Both the position numbers and the translations under genes were made by a program. This document shows positions 7,448-14,149 of a stretch of DNA of 16,112 nucleotides, in pieces. The notes under the pieces are model-generated. The model ran no database searches. It was not told the origin of the DNA and saw only the letters and a list, made by a program, of their open reading frames with translations. Position 1 is the first letter of the stretch. Each line of letters begins with the position of its first letter. The stretch comes from Clostridia bacterium (GTDB lineage Bacteria > Bacillota > Clostridia > Oscillospirales > CAG-272): the NCBI GenBank assembly GCA_900770605.1, contig CAAGKS010000041.1, positions 1 to 16,112 on the forward strand. Direction: 5' to 3'.

Positions 7448-8668
7448 TCATTGTCCCCTGGTAATATATTCTTTTTCGGTTACCGTTGCGGCAATATCTC
7501 CGTCCTTCAAAAGCAAACGGACCGTACTGCCAACGGCGACCTCATCTATCGAGCTTACTATCTCTCCCTCAGAGCCTCTTACCACTCCGTAGCCTCTTGA
7601 AAGCACTGCCAAGGGGTTGACCGCCTCAAGCTTTCCTGCGGCTGACGCGAGCAGCATCCTTCTCGAGCGCAAAACGTTCTCCATTCGGTCACGGATCCGT
7701 CTCTCGCCGCCCGATATCCTCTCGCGCGCAAGCTTCAAGCGCGACTCGGGAGAGCCGAGCATTATTTTCTTTTTCATATTCTCGACCGCATTTATGCGCT
7801 TTGAGAGCATCGCGCCCATCGCCGCATCTGCGCGTCCGAAAAGCTCGTCCACGCTCTGCATAAGAGCGACTCTGTCGGGAACGGCAAGCTCTGCCGCCGC
7901 CGAGGGAGTTGGAGCGCGCATATCCGCGGCAAAGTCACAAAGCGTGGTATCTGTCTCGTGTCCTACCGCTGAAATGATAGGCGTATTGGTTGCCGCCACG
8001 GCTCTTACCACCGCCTCGTTATTGAACGCCCACAGGTCCTCTGCGCTTCCGCCGCCTCTGCCGATTATGATAACGTCACACTCGCCTGCGGCGTCAAGCA
8101 AGGAAAGCGCCCGACACAGCTCACCGGGGGCTTCAGCACCCTGCACTGACGACGGACATATCAAAAGATCGGCGCACGGAAATCTTCTTCCCGTTACGTT
8201 TATCATATCTCTTACCGCCGCACCCGTGGGAGAGGTGATTATTCCCACCTTCTTAGGAAAACGCGGTATGGGCTTTTTTCTCGCCTGATCAAACAAGCCC
8301 TCCGCGCGCAAAAGCTCAAGCAGGCGAAGATACTCTGCATACAACGCTCCCGCGCCGTCGTTTTTCATCGCGCTGACGTAAAGCTGATATTTGCCCGACG
8401 CCTCGTACACGGACACCTTACCGTAAGCCACCACCTTGTCTCCGCTCTTGGGAGCAAAGTCAAGTCTCACCGCCGAGGAGCGAAACATTACCGCCGCTAT
8501 CTCGGAGCGCTCGTCCTTGAGCGTAAAATACGCGTGTCCGCTTGAATGGAGCTTGAAATTGGATATCTCTCCGCGCAAGGTGACGTAGCTTAGAACGTCA
8601 TCACGCTCCATCAGCGTTTTGATATAGTTATTAAGTTGTGATACGGATAATGCTTTATCTGTATTCAT
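7448..8668 (-). CDS. xseA: Exodeoxyribonuclease VII large subunit
   Basis: Catalytic subunit of exonuclease VII. In 406 residues: an N-terminal OB-fold that binds single-stranded DNA (about 24-100, with GEISNFKLHSSGHAYFTLKD); the catalytic domain with TSPTGAAVRD (145-154), GRGGGSAEDLWAFN (203-216) and AVGHETDTTLCDFAAD (234-249), which include the conserved residues proposed for catalysis; a charged coiled-coil region (about 270-350) that binds XseB; and a C-terminal segment with LSRGYGVV. The ATG has a clear AGGTGA site. The gene is complete and starts 26 bases after the TsaD-like gene. Confidence 0.97.
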   Translation of the reverse strand: MNTDKALSVSQLNNYIKTLMERDDVLSYVTLRGEISNFKLHSSGHAYFTLKDERSEIAAVMFRSSAVRLDFAPKSGDKVVAYGKVSVYEASGKYQLYVSAMKNDGAGALYAEYLRLLELLRAEGLFDQARKKPIPRFPKKVGIITSPTGAAVRDMINVTGRRFPCADLLICPSSVQGAEAPGELCRALSLLDAAGECDVIIIGRGGGSAEDLWAFNNEAVVRAVAATNTPIISAVGHETDTTLCDFAADMRAPTPSAAAELAVPDRVALMQSVDELFGRADAAMGAMLSKRINAVENMKKKIMLGSPESRLKLARERISGGERRIRDRMENVLRSRRMLLASAAGKLEAVNPLAVLSRGYGVVRGSEGEIVSSIDEVAVGSTVRLLLKDGDIAATVTEKEYITRGQ

Positions 8669-8694
8669 CAGCTCACCTTTTTTAAAAAATCAGT

Positions 8695-9639
8695 TTATAT
8701 AAGCGCCCTTCTGCACAGCAGCGCAATGCCCGCCGCATTGTCAGCGGAAAATTCCGCCTCTGAAAAATATGCATCATGACGCACGCGAAGCTTGTCTCTC
8801 ATGATCTTATTTGACATAACTCCGCCTGCGAATATTATCGGCATCTTGCCGTGCTTTGCGATCACGTCGCTGCACATACGCTCAAGCGTTGAGCCTATGA
8901 AGTCAAACACGAACGCGGCGACCGCCTGCTTGTCCTCTGTATCGCGGTAGAGCTTGAGCGCGATATTTTCCACACCCGAAAGACTGCATACGCCGTCGCG
9001 CACACAAACGGGGTGCTTGAATATCTTTCCGCCGTACTCCGCCGCAAGCGCTTCCAGACGCGCTCCGCAGGGGAAATCGAGTCCCATAGCCACTCCAACG
9101 CGGTCTATTGCCTGCCCTGCATTGATATCGTCAGTACCTCCGACAAGCTCCACGTCAAATCCGTTTTCTCTCGGAGTAACGAGCAACGCCTCGGTGGTAC
9201 CGCCCGACACGTGAAATGCCACGAACCTGCCGCCGTCAAGCAGATCCTCTCTGCCCGCCGAGTGAAGCGCCGCCATTATGTGACCGCTCTGATGCGAGAA
9301 CTCGCGCAGAGGCGCGCAAGCTCCTGCGGCAAACGCCACAGCCGCCGCCTTTCCCGAAAGAAAGCAAGGCATATAAGAATCCTCTGCATCTCTCGGCGTT
9401 ACAGACACGCCTACTCCAACGGGAGCATATTCGGTAAGATGATCCGCTCTGAGCTTCTCCAAAAGCTCGGGAAGTCCGCGCACGTGCTCGAACACCGCGT
9501 CAGACTGTCGGAGTCCTCTCTCTCCGCTCTTTACGGGGAGAGGACGCTTTAAGTTGGCAATTATATTTCCGCTCTCGTCACACATCGCGACCGAGGTCGT
9601 ATAATTACTCGTATCTATCCCAACGTAGCAGGGCTTCAT
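8695..9639 (-). CDS. TsaD/Kae1-like paralog (peptidase M22 superfamily)
   Basis: A 314-residue member of the Kae1/TsaD superfamily, the ASKHA-fold family whose main member installs threonylcarbamoyl on tRNA A37. Recognisable blocks: GIDTSNYTTSVA (7-18, cf. IETSCDDTS in TsaD); the metal-binding HxxxH as HQSGH (116-120); HVSGGTTE (143-150); TDDINAGQAIDRVG (169-182); AGGVMSN (271-277); and the late aspartate ligand in SADNAAG (D300). So the metal ligands appear intact, yet several blocks differ from canonical TsaD, the protein is somewhat shorter, and in Firmicutes true tsaD normally lies elsewhere. I read it as a divergent clostridial paralog of unknown substrate. The start overlaps the nusB stop as ATGA, with AAGGA upstream. 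Alternatively it could be the organism's only TsaD. Confidence 0.85.
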   Translation of the reverse strand: MKPCYVGIDTSNYTTSVAMCDESGNIIANLKRPLPVKSGERGLRQSDAVFEHVRGLPELLEKLRADHLTEYAPVGVGVSVTPRDAEDSYMPCFLSGKAAAVAFAAGACAPLREFSHQSGHIMAALHSAGREDLLDGGRFVAFHVSGGTTEALLVTPRENGFDVELVGGTDDINAGQAIDRVGVAMGLDFPCGARLEALAAEYGGKIFKHPVCVRDGVCSLSGVENIALKLYRDTEDKQAVAAFVFDFIGSTLERMCSDVIAKHGKMPIIFAGGVMSNKIMRDKLRVRHDAYFSEAEFSADNAAGIALLCRRALI

Positions 9640-10058
9640 TTTACTTGTCCTTCTCCTTCAAGGGCGCTCTTTACGGAGTTGAGTATTCCGTTTACGAACG
9701 GACGCGCCTTATCGTCGTCAAAGGTCTTAGAAAGCTCCACTGCCTCGTTTATGGAAACACTGTACGGTATCTCCTCAAAGAGCATCTCATACACGCAAAG
9801 GCGAAGAATGGATCTTGAAAGCTTGGACATACGCTCCGTCTTCCAGCCCTTTGAATGCTCGCCTATAACCGCGTCGATACGCTCAAGATTTTCATATATG
9901 CCAAAGTACGCGCGATTGAGGTAATCGTCGTTCGGTATATCTCTGTCCTCACACGCGAGAGCGAAAATTGCATTCACGTCCTCGTCTGCGCGAAATTCCG
10001 TTTCAAACAACAGTCCTACCAAAATTTCTCTTACCTGTCTTCTGCTGATCTTAGCCAT
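9636..10058 (-). CDS. nusB: Transcription antitermination factor NusB
   Basis: Small all-helical RNA-binding protein that pairs with ribosomal protein S10 (NusE) to bind boxA RNA and support antitermination of rRNA transcription. The 140-residue protein has the family landmarks: an N-terminal basic helix ISRRQVREILVGLLFE, GWKTERMSKLSRSILRL (71-87) and the C-terminal signature around SVSINEAVELSKTF (101-114) followed by FVNGILNSV (121-129). It is the first gene of the eleven-gene cluster. The Shine-Dalgarno is weak (CGGATC directly before ATG, GGGC farther up), and a small hairpin lies just upstream in the leader, as does a boxA-like sequence, so its own expression may be controlled. Confidence 0.95.
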   Translation of the reverse strand: MAKISRRQVREILVGLLFETEFRADEDVNAIFALACEDRDIPNDDYLNRAYFGIYENLERIDAVIGEHSKGWKTERMSKLSRSILRLCVYEMLFEEIPYSVSINEAVELSKTFDDDKARPFVNGILNSVKSALEGEGQVK

Positions 10059-10076
10059 GATCCGATATGCCCAACA

Positions 10077-10092
10077 CGCCGAAAAATCGGCG
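10077..10092 (-). promoter_or_regulatory. Small leader hairpin before nusB
   Basis: CGCCGA (10077-10082) and TCGGCG (10087-10092) form a perfect six-base, mostly GC stem with a four-base loop (TTTT on the transcript). It ends 18 bases before the nusB ATG. AAAGGAA lies immediately on its 5' side in the transcript, too far from the ATG to serve as the ribosome site. There is no T run after it, so it is not a terminator. It could shape ribosome access or stabilise the transcript. Confidence 0.45.
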
Positions 10093-10112
10093 TTCCTTTC
10101 AATAACGTCTTA

Positions 10113-10122
10113 TTTAAGAGCA
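10113..10122 (-). promoter_or_regulatory. boxA-like element in the nusB leader
   Basis: The minus strand reads TGCTCTTAAA, matching the rRNA boxA core TGCTCTTTAA at nine of ten positions. It starts about 12 bases after the predicted transcription start, so it would be in the leader RNA. boxA RNA is the binding site of NusB-S10, and nusB is the first gene of this transcript. The match is seen directly; its use as a binding site is inference. Confidence 0.45.
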
Positions 10123-10140
10123 AAAATACCCATATTAAAT

Positions 10141-10169
10141 ATTATATAACTAAATATAATAAAAGTCAA
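10141..10169 (-). promoter_or_regulatory. SigA-type promoter of the nusB operon
   Basis: On the minus strand, a -35 box TTGACT (10164-10169) is separated by exactly 17 bases from a perfect -10 box TATAAT (10141-10146). The predicted transcription start is near 10134, giving a leader of about 75 bases to the nusB ATG. The region around it is strongly AT-rich. It would serve all eleven genes down to argS, since no other convincing promoter appears within the cluster. Confidence 0.85.
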
Positions 10170-10193
10170 TAAAGAATTGAATATTTTTTGCAA

Positions 10194-10213
10194 TTATTCA
10201 TAGTTTTATTCAT
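10194..10213. repeat. TTATTCAT direct repeat upstream of the nusB promoter
   Basis: TTATTCAT occurs at 10194-10201 and again at 10206-10213 on the plus strand, a 12-base period. The pair lies 25-44 bases beyond the -35 box of the nusB promoter. It might be an upstream promoter (UP-like) or regulator site, or chance in AT-rich DNA. Confidence 0.3.
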
Positions 10214-10305
10214 TTTTTCGCGTTTTTTTGATCTTTGGGCGGAGCGGCGCATCCAAGCGCCTCAAAAAGCCGTTATTTTTACAAAAAACGACGATTATTT
10301 TCTCC
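10214..10305. other. Intergenic stretch with two weak hairpins
   Basis: Between the metallophosphoesterase terminator and the nusB promoter there is no gene. Two weak inverted repeats are visible: 10242-10263 (GAG, bulged C, GGCGC pairing with GCGCCTC) and 10271-10290 (CGT..TTTTT pairing with AAAAA..ACG). Neither is followed by a clean T run that fits a neighbouring gene. I see no further signal here. Confidence 0.4.
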
Positions 10306-10352
10306 AAAAAATAAAAAAGATGGAGCGCCCGCGCTTATCGCGAGTACTCCAT
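10306..10352 (-). terminator. Rho-independent terminator of the metallophosphoesterase gene
   Basis: On the minus strand a hairpin starts at the last base of the stop codon: ATGGAG pairs with CTCCAT, with an inner CGCG/CGCG stem around loop ATAAG and one A-C mismatch plus two possible G-U pairs between. It is followed directly by a T-rich tail (CTTTTTTATTTTTT). It separates this gene from the nusB promoter downstream. Confidence 0.85.
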
Positions 10353-11131
10353 CAGGCTTCAAGGTCTATTAACACTATTTCGGGTCTGTTAAAAAATCTC
10401 GGGATCACCCCTGCGCGCTTCAAGCCGCGCGAGATGACGTGTCTGCCGCTATGCACGCCCTGTGTATATTTGGGAAATATCCCCTGCCCCGGCGCAAAAG
10501 CTCCCTTGCCGAATATCCTCCACTGACCGCCGTGCGCGTGACCGCTCACAACGAGATCGACGAGCTTTACGCGAAGATATTTTTCAAAGTATTCGGGGTG
10601 GTGGCACATAAGTATCTTAACGCCGTCAAAATCACAAAAATCATCAACGAAATCAAGGCAAGGCAGGCGTTGCTCGTTTATAAGTCCCGAGCTCAGTCCG
10701 CCTATTCTTATACCGTCAAACTCAACAAAAGCATCGTCAAGAAGCACCCCTCCGCACTCGCGTATCCGCTCAAGCTCTCCCTTGTCAAAATAGCGCGGCA
10801 AAGACTTTATCCTGCTCCATTTTATCACGTTCCAGGAATGAACCCCGCCGTTTTCGTGGTTGCCAACGGAAAGGTAGGCAGGACATATCTCGCAGACGCG
10901 GGATATCAGCTCAAAGCCCTTCTTCTTTTGCTCGGGGCGCGAGCCGTCAAGGCGCTCAAAGGTATCCCCCGGGAACAGCGCAATATCGGGCGCGGCAAGG
11001 CGCACCTGCGCTACGATAGCGTCAATATCGCAGCCCCGACTGCTATGCAAGTCTGCAAGCACGGCAATACGTATATTCTTATTGAGCTTTTCGCATTTTA
11101 TACGATATTTTGTAACGTCAAAGCCTGACAC
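10352..11131 (-). CDS. Metallophosphoesterase (YkuE/YaeI type)
   Basis: A calcineurin-like phosphoesterase with a two-metal active site. In 259 residues the full motif series is present: DLH (27-29), GDTFE (55-59), GNHE (90-93), CHHPE (176-180) and GHAHGGQ (197-203), followed by FAPGQGIFPKYTQG, typical of the YkuE/YaeI subgroup. No signal peptide or membrane segment is visible, unlike many YkuE relatives, so it is probably cytoplasmic. The substrate cannot be named; relatives hydrolyse phosphodiesters or lipid-linked substrates. The start is GTG at 11131 with an excellent GGGAGGAGGT site. It has its own promoter and terminator, so it appears to be a single-gene unit between two operons. Confidence 0.9.
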   Translation of the reverse strand: MSGFDVTKYRIKCEKLNKNIRIAVLADLHSSRGCDIDAIVAQVRLAAPDIALFPGDTFERLDGSRPEQKKKGFELISRVCEICPAYLSVGNHENGGVHSWNVIKWSRIKSLPRYFDKGELERIRECGGVLLDDAFVEFDGIRIGGLSSGLINEQRLPCLDFVDDFCDFDGVKILMCHHPEYFEKYLRVKLVDLVVSGHAHGGQWRIFGKGAFAPGQGIFPKYTQGVHSGRHVISRGLKRAGVIPRFFNRPEIVLIDLEA

Positions 11132-11159
11132 AGCGCTACCTCCTCCCGTTTTTTCTTAA

Positions 11160-11188
11160 ATTATACCACGAATTTCGGACAATGTAAA
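11160..11188 (-). promoter_or_regulatory. Promoter of the metallophosphoesterase gene
   Basis: The minus strand shows -35 TTTACA (11183-11188), a 17-base spacer and a perfect -10 TATAAT (11160-11165). The predicted start is near 11153, leaving a leader of about 20 bases with a strong Shine-Dalgarno before the GTG. It lies in the 94-base gap after the glycosyltransferase gene, where I find no clear terminator, so some readthrough from the sugar cassette is possible. Confidence 0.8.
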
Positions 11189-11225
11189 TAGCCGATGAAA
11201 ATTTTGCCGCCGCGCGACACGATCT

Positions 11226-12167
11226 CTACTTATCCTCAAAGTTTATGCGCTCCGCTTCAAGCACGAGCGGTCTATTCATAACTCTTGCATTTATGCTCAA
11301 AAGGTACTCCCCAACAAAGCCGAGAAAAAACAACTGCGCTCCGCAAAAAAACGTTATCGCGGCTATGAGAAGCGCCGTCTCCGACACAGCAAAAGCGCCT
11401 GTGAAAAACAGAGCCGCAAGTATGATCGCCCCAAGCGCACCAAGCGCGCAAAAGATCGCGCCGACGAGAGTGGCAAGTCTTGGCGCGAGCTTGGTGTAAG
11501 AGGTAAAGGATAGCATCGCCGCGTCGTAAAGCGTGGCAAAATTATTAGTGCTTTTCCCTGCTCTGCGCTCCGCCTGCTCGTACTCAACGGTCTTTATCTT
11601 ATATCCAAGCTCTGCAACGATGCCGCGCAAAAACGGCGTGGGGTCACCGAGTGAGCGAAGCACGTCAACAAAGTCCTTGTCATAAAGTCCAAAGCCTGTA
11701 AAATGCTCTATCTGCTCGGCGCGCGAAAGCCTTTTGATGAGCTTATAATACACGCTCCGCACAAAATAGATCAGGCGATTTTCCTTGCTTGAGGTCTTTG
11801 TGGCGCACACTATCTTATACCCTCTCTCCCACTCCTCGATAAGCCTCGGTATCAGCTCAACAGGGTCTTGAAAATCACAGCAGATGCAGATAGTACAGTC
11901 CCCTGTGCTCTGACAGAGCGCGTGGTAGGGAGAATTGAACTGACCGAAATTTTTGGCGTTGAAAATGGCGCGTATCCGCTTGTTTTTGGCGCATATCTGC
12001 CTTATTTTCTCACGTGTGCCGTCACGCGAGCAGTTATCTATAAAAAGTATCTCATAATCGTATTTTTCCAGCGCATCACCCGTCAGCTCGCGTACGAGCG
12101 CCTCACTCATAGGAATTACGTTTTGCTCCTCGTTATAGCAAGGAACTACTATGCTTATCCTTTTCAC
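11226..12167 (-). CDS. GT2 glycosyltransferase, GtrB/DPM1 type with two TM helices
   Basis: Family 2 inverting glycosyltransferase of 313 residues. It begins with IVVPCYNEEQNV (6-17), the usual GT-A start, has the acidic metal/sugar-nucleotide motif as CDFQDP (97-102), FTGFGLYD (156-163) and the RRAGKSTNNF segment (201-210) typical of GtrB, ArnC and DPM1 relatives. Two hydrophobic helices (about 231-257 and 264-290) anchor the C-terminus. Such enzymes usually move one sugar from a nucleotide donor to a polyprenyl phosphate on the inner membrane face. The start is GTG, one base after the preceding stop, with AGGGGGTG upstream. Position at the end of a CDP-sugar cassette suggests its donor is the CDP-deoxysugar made by its neighbours; that is inference. 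Confidence 0.88.
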   Translation of the reverse strand: MKRISIVVPCYNEEQNVIPMSEALVRELTGDALEKYDYEILFIDNCSRDGTREKIRQICAKNKRIRAIFNAKNFGQFNSPYHALCQSTGDCTICICCDFQDPVELIPRLIEEWERGYKIVCATKTSSKENRLIYFVRSVYYKLIKRLSRAEQIEHFTGFGLYDKDFVDVLRSLGDPTPFLRGIVAELGYKIKTVEYEQAERRAGKSTNNFATLYDAAMLSFTSYTKLAPRLATLVGAIFCALGALGAIILAALFFTGAFAVSETALLIAAITFFCGAQLFFLGFVGEYLLSINARVMNRPLVLEAERINFEDK

Positions 12168-12168
12168 C

Positions 12169-13080
12169 TCACTCGCACCCCCTGTAAAAGCTTATCGTTT
12201 GCGCTATTCCCTCCTCAAACGAGGTCAGCGGCGCATATCCCGTGTCGCGCACGAGCTCGTCAATATCAGCCTTGAGATACATCACCTCTCCCTCGGCGTA
12301 CGGTATCTCTCCGAAGCCGAGCTGCGCTCCTGCATCTATCATATCTCTTATCACCTCGATATATTCCCGCAAGGGCCGCGCCTTACCGCCGCCGATGCAA
12401 TATGCTCCGCCGTCACGCCCTTCAAGCGCAAGAGCCACGAGCGCTCTCGCGGCGTCCTTACTGTAAATATAATCCCACGCCTGCTCCCCTGCCGTAAGCG
12501 CGACGTGCTCTCCGCAAAGCAGCTTTTTTATGACGGTGGGAATGAGCGAATTCTCATTATCGTACGGGCCGTAAACACTGAGTATCCTTGCCCAGACGTG
12601 TCTTATCCCGAGCCCACGGCAGACGCCTCTGCTCATCTGCCCCGCGCACAGCTTTGCCATTCCGTATCCGCTCTCGGGAAATGCGGGTGTACGGGAATTC
12701 AGCGCGGCAAATACCCTGCCGTACTCCGCCTGTGAGCCTGCTCCAACGAACACCGAGCAGCCAAGGCGCGCGGCAAGAGAGGCGGCGTCAACCGTATGGC
12801 GGATATTACTTATTTGAAGTCGCATATCGTCTCGCGCGCTACCGCTCGTGCCCTCCCAAGCGAGATGAAAAAATACGTCGTATTTTTCTCCGTCTCCGCA
12901 AAACTCCGATAGGCGATCGAGCGAGCAAAAAATCCTTTTGATACGAGGGTTAGCGGGTATGCGATCCCCTCTTTTTGAGCCCTCCCTCAGCAGCACGAGT
13001 ATATCAAAATCCCTTGATATCAGCTCGGATATCAGCGCCATTCCTACCGCTCCGGTCGCCCCTGTTATTATCGCTCTCAT
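12169..13080 (-). CDS. Extended-SDR NAD(P)-dependent epimerase/reductase
   Basis: A 303-residue nucleotide-sugar short-chain dehydrogenase. It has the Rossmann motif GATGAVG (7-13), a catalytic Ser in VGAGSQAEYG (S116), the YxxxK pair as YGMAK (139-143) and the extended-SDR segment AWDYIYSKDAA (201-211). It lies one base after rfbG (TGA-T-ATG) with a GGGGTG site, so it probably acts on the rfbG product, reducing or epimerising CDP-4-keto-6-deoxyglucose. Relatives in CDP-sugar clusters include abequose and paratose synthases, but those use a 3-deoxy substrate made by RfbH, which is not here. The exact sugar product therefore stays open. Family assignment is secure; substrate is inferred from context. 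Confidence 0.88.
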   Translation of the reverse strand: MRAIITGATGAVGMALISELISRDFDILVLLREGSKRGDRIPANPRIKRIFCSLDRLSEFCGDGEKYDVFFHLAWEGTSGSARDDMRLQISNIRHTVDAASLAARLGCSVFVGAGSQAEYGRVFAALNSRTPAFPESGYGMAKLCAGQMSRGVCRGLGIRHVWARILSVYGPYDNENSLIPTVIKKLLCGEHVALTAGEQAWDYIYSKDAARALVALALEGRDGGAYCIGGGKARPLREYIEVIRDMIDAGAQLGFGEIPYAEGEVMYLKADIDELVRDTGYAPLTSFEEGIAQTISFYRGCE

Positions 13081-13081
13081 A

Positions 13082-14149
13082 TCACCCCAACACCCACGGA
13101 CAGTCCGACAAAAACCTATCTATCTGCGTATCCATACACGCCCCCACGTTTCCGCCCGTATGCCACACGCGCGACCACTCGACCACAGCGCGCACTGCGC
13201 TCTCAAGGCTCCACACAGGACGCCACCCGAAAACGCTTTTAAGCCTTGAACAATCGAGCTTTAAGAGACCTGCCTCGTGCGGTCCGCCGCAATGCTCGTT
13301 TATCCAGTGCACACCGCCCCACTCCCTGCAAAAAAGCTCCGTCAGCTCTCCTGTGCTCACACAGTCACGCTCGTCGGGACCTACGTTATAGCACCCAGCA
13401 AACGACGCGTCCTCATACTGCGCCCGTGCTATCATAAGATAAGCGAAAACAGACTCGAGAACGTGCTGATAAGGGCGTGTGGAATAAGGATTTCTCACCG
13501 AAATATCATGCCCCTGCACAGCGGCGCGGACACAGTCGGGAACTATCCTATCAGGCGCAAAATCACCGCCGCCGATGACGTTTCCGGCTCTCGCGGTGGA
13601 GATCGCCGCGCGGTGATCCGAGAAGAATGAGCTTTTATAGCTGAAGGTGACAAGCTCTGAGCAGGATTTGGAGTTTGAATAAGGGTCAAAGCCGCAAAGC
13701 TCGTCGCTCTCCCGGTATCCCCACACCCATTCGTTATTTTTATAAACCTTATCGGTAGTCACGTTCAAAAACGATCTTACGCTCTCACAGCGGCGCACAC
13801 ACTCAAGCACGTTGACCGTGCCCATCACGTTGGTCTCATAGGTATATCTCGGGTCCTTGTAGCCGTCGCGGACTATCGGCTGAGCCGCAAGATGAAGCAC
13901 TATCTCAGGTCTTGCCGTCTCAAAGCAGCGCTCGAGCGCCTCAATATCCCTTACGTCCCCCATCACCGAGCGCATTCCCTCTCCGATACCTGCAAGCTCA
14001 AAGAGCGAGGGTGAGGTAGGAGAGGGCAAGGAAAATCCCGTTACCTCTGCCCCCAGATCTTTGAGCACCCGACACGTCCACGAGCCCTTAAAGCCTGTAT
14101 GCCCCGTGACGAGCACGCGTCTGCCGCGATAAAAATCCATCTCAAGCAT
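13082..14149 (-). CDS. rfbG: CDP-glucose 4,6-dehydratase
   Basis: Converts CDP-D-glucose to CDP-4-keto-6-deoxy-D-glucose with a tightly bound NAD. The 355-residue product has the family start (MLEMDFYRGRRVLVTG), the Rossmann motif GHTGFKGS (16-23), VTTDKVYKN (130-138), WGYRESDELCG (143-153) and the catalytic YSNSK (157-161), then ARAGNVIGGGDF, all diagnostic of this dehydratase rather than the dTDP or GDP types. I chose the ATG at 14149, whose base overlaps the rfbF stop (TGATG) and which aligns with known RfbG starts; an upstream ATG would add 14 Arg/Glu-rich residues read out of rfbF, and an ATG at 14140 is a weaker option. Directly coupled to rfbF. Confidence 0.93.
   Translation of the reverse strand: MLEMDFYRGRRVLVTGHTGFKGSWTCRVLKDLGAEVTGFSLPSPTSPSLFELAGIGEGMRSVMGDVRDIEALERCFETARPEIVLHLAAQPIVRDGYKDPRYTYETNVMGTVNVLECVRRCESVRSFLNVTTDKVYKNNEWVWGYRESDELCGFDPYSNSKSCSELVTFSYKSSFFSDHRAAISTARAGNVIGGGDFAPDRIVPDCVRAAVQGHDISVRNPYSTRPYQHVLESVFAYLMIARAQYEDASFAGCYNVGPDERDCVSTGELTELFCREWGGVHWINEHCGGPHEAGLLKLDCSRLKSVFGWRPVWSLESAVRAVVEWSRVWHTGGNVGACMDTQIDRFLSDCPWVLG

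Noticed and set aside
10170..10213. Canonical ARG box upstream of nusB
   Set aside because: TGAAT and ATTCA-like words are present, but the spacing between half-sites is one to two bases off the known operator pattern on either strand, so I do not call an ArgR site.
12151..12735. Plus-strand open frame of 194 codons opposite the SDR gene
   Set aside because: Antisense shadow of a clear SDR coding region; composition is Arg/Ser-rich and unlike a protein.
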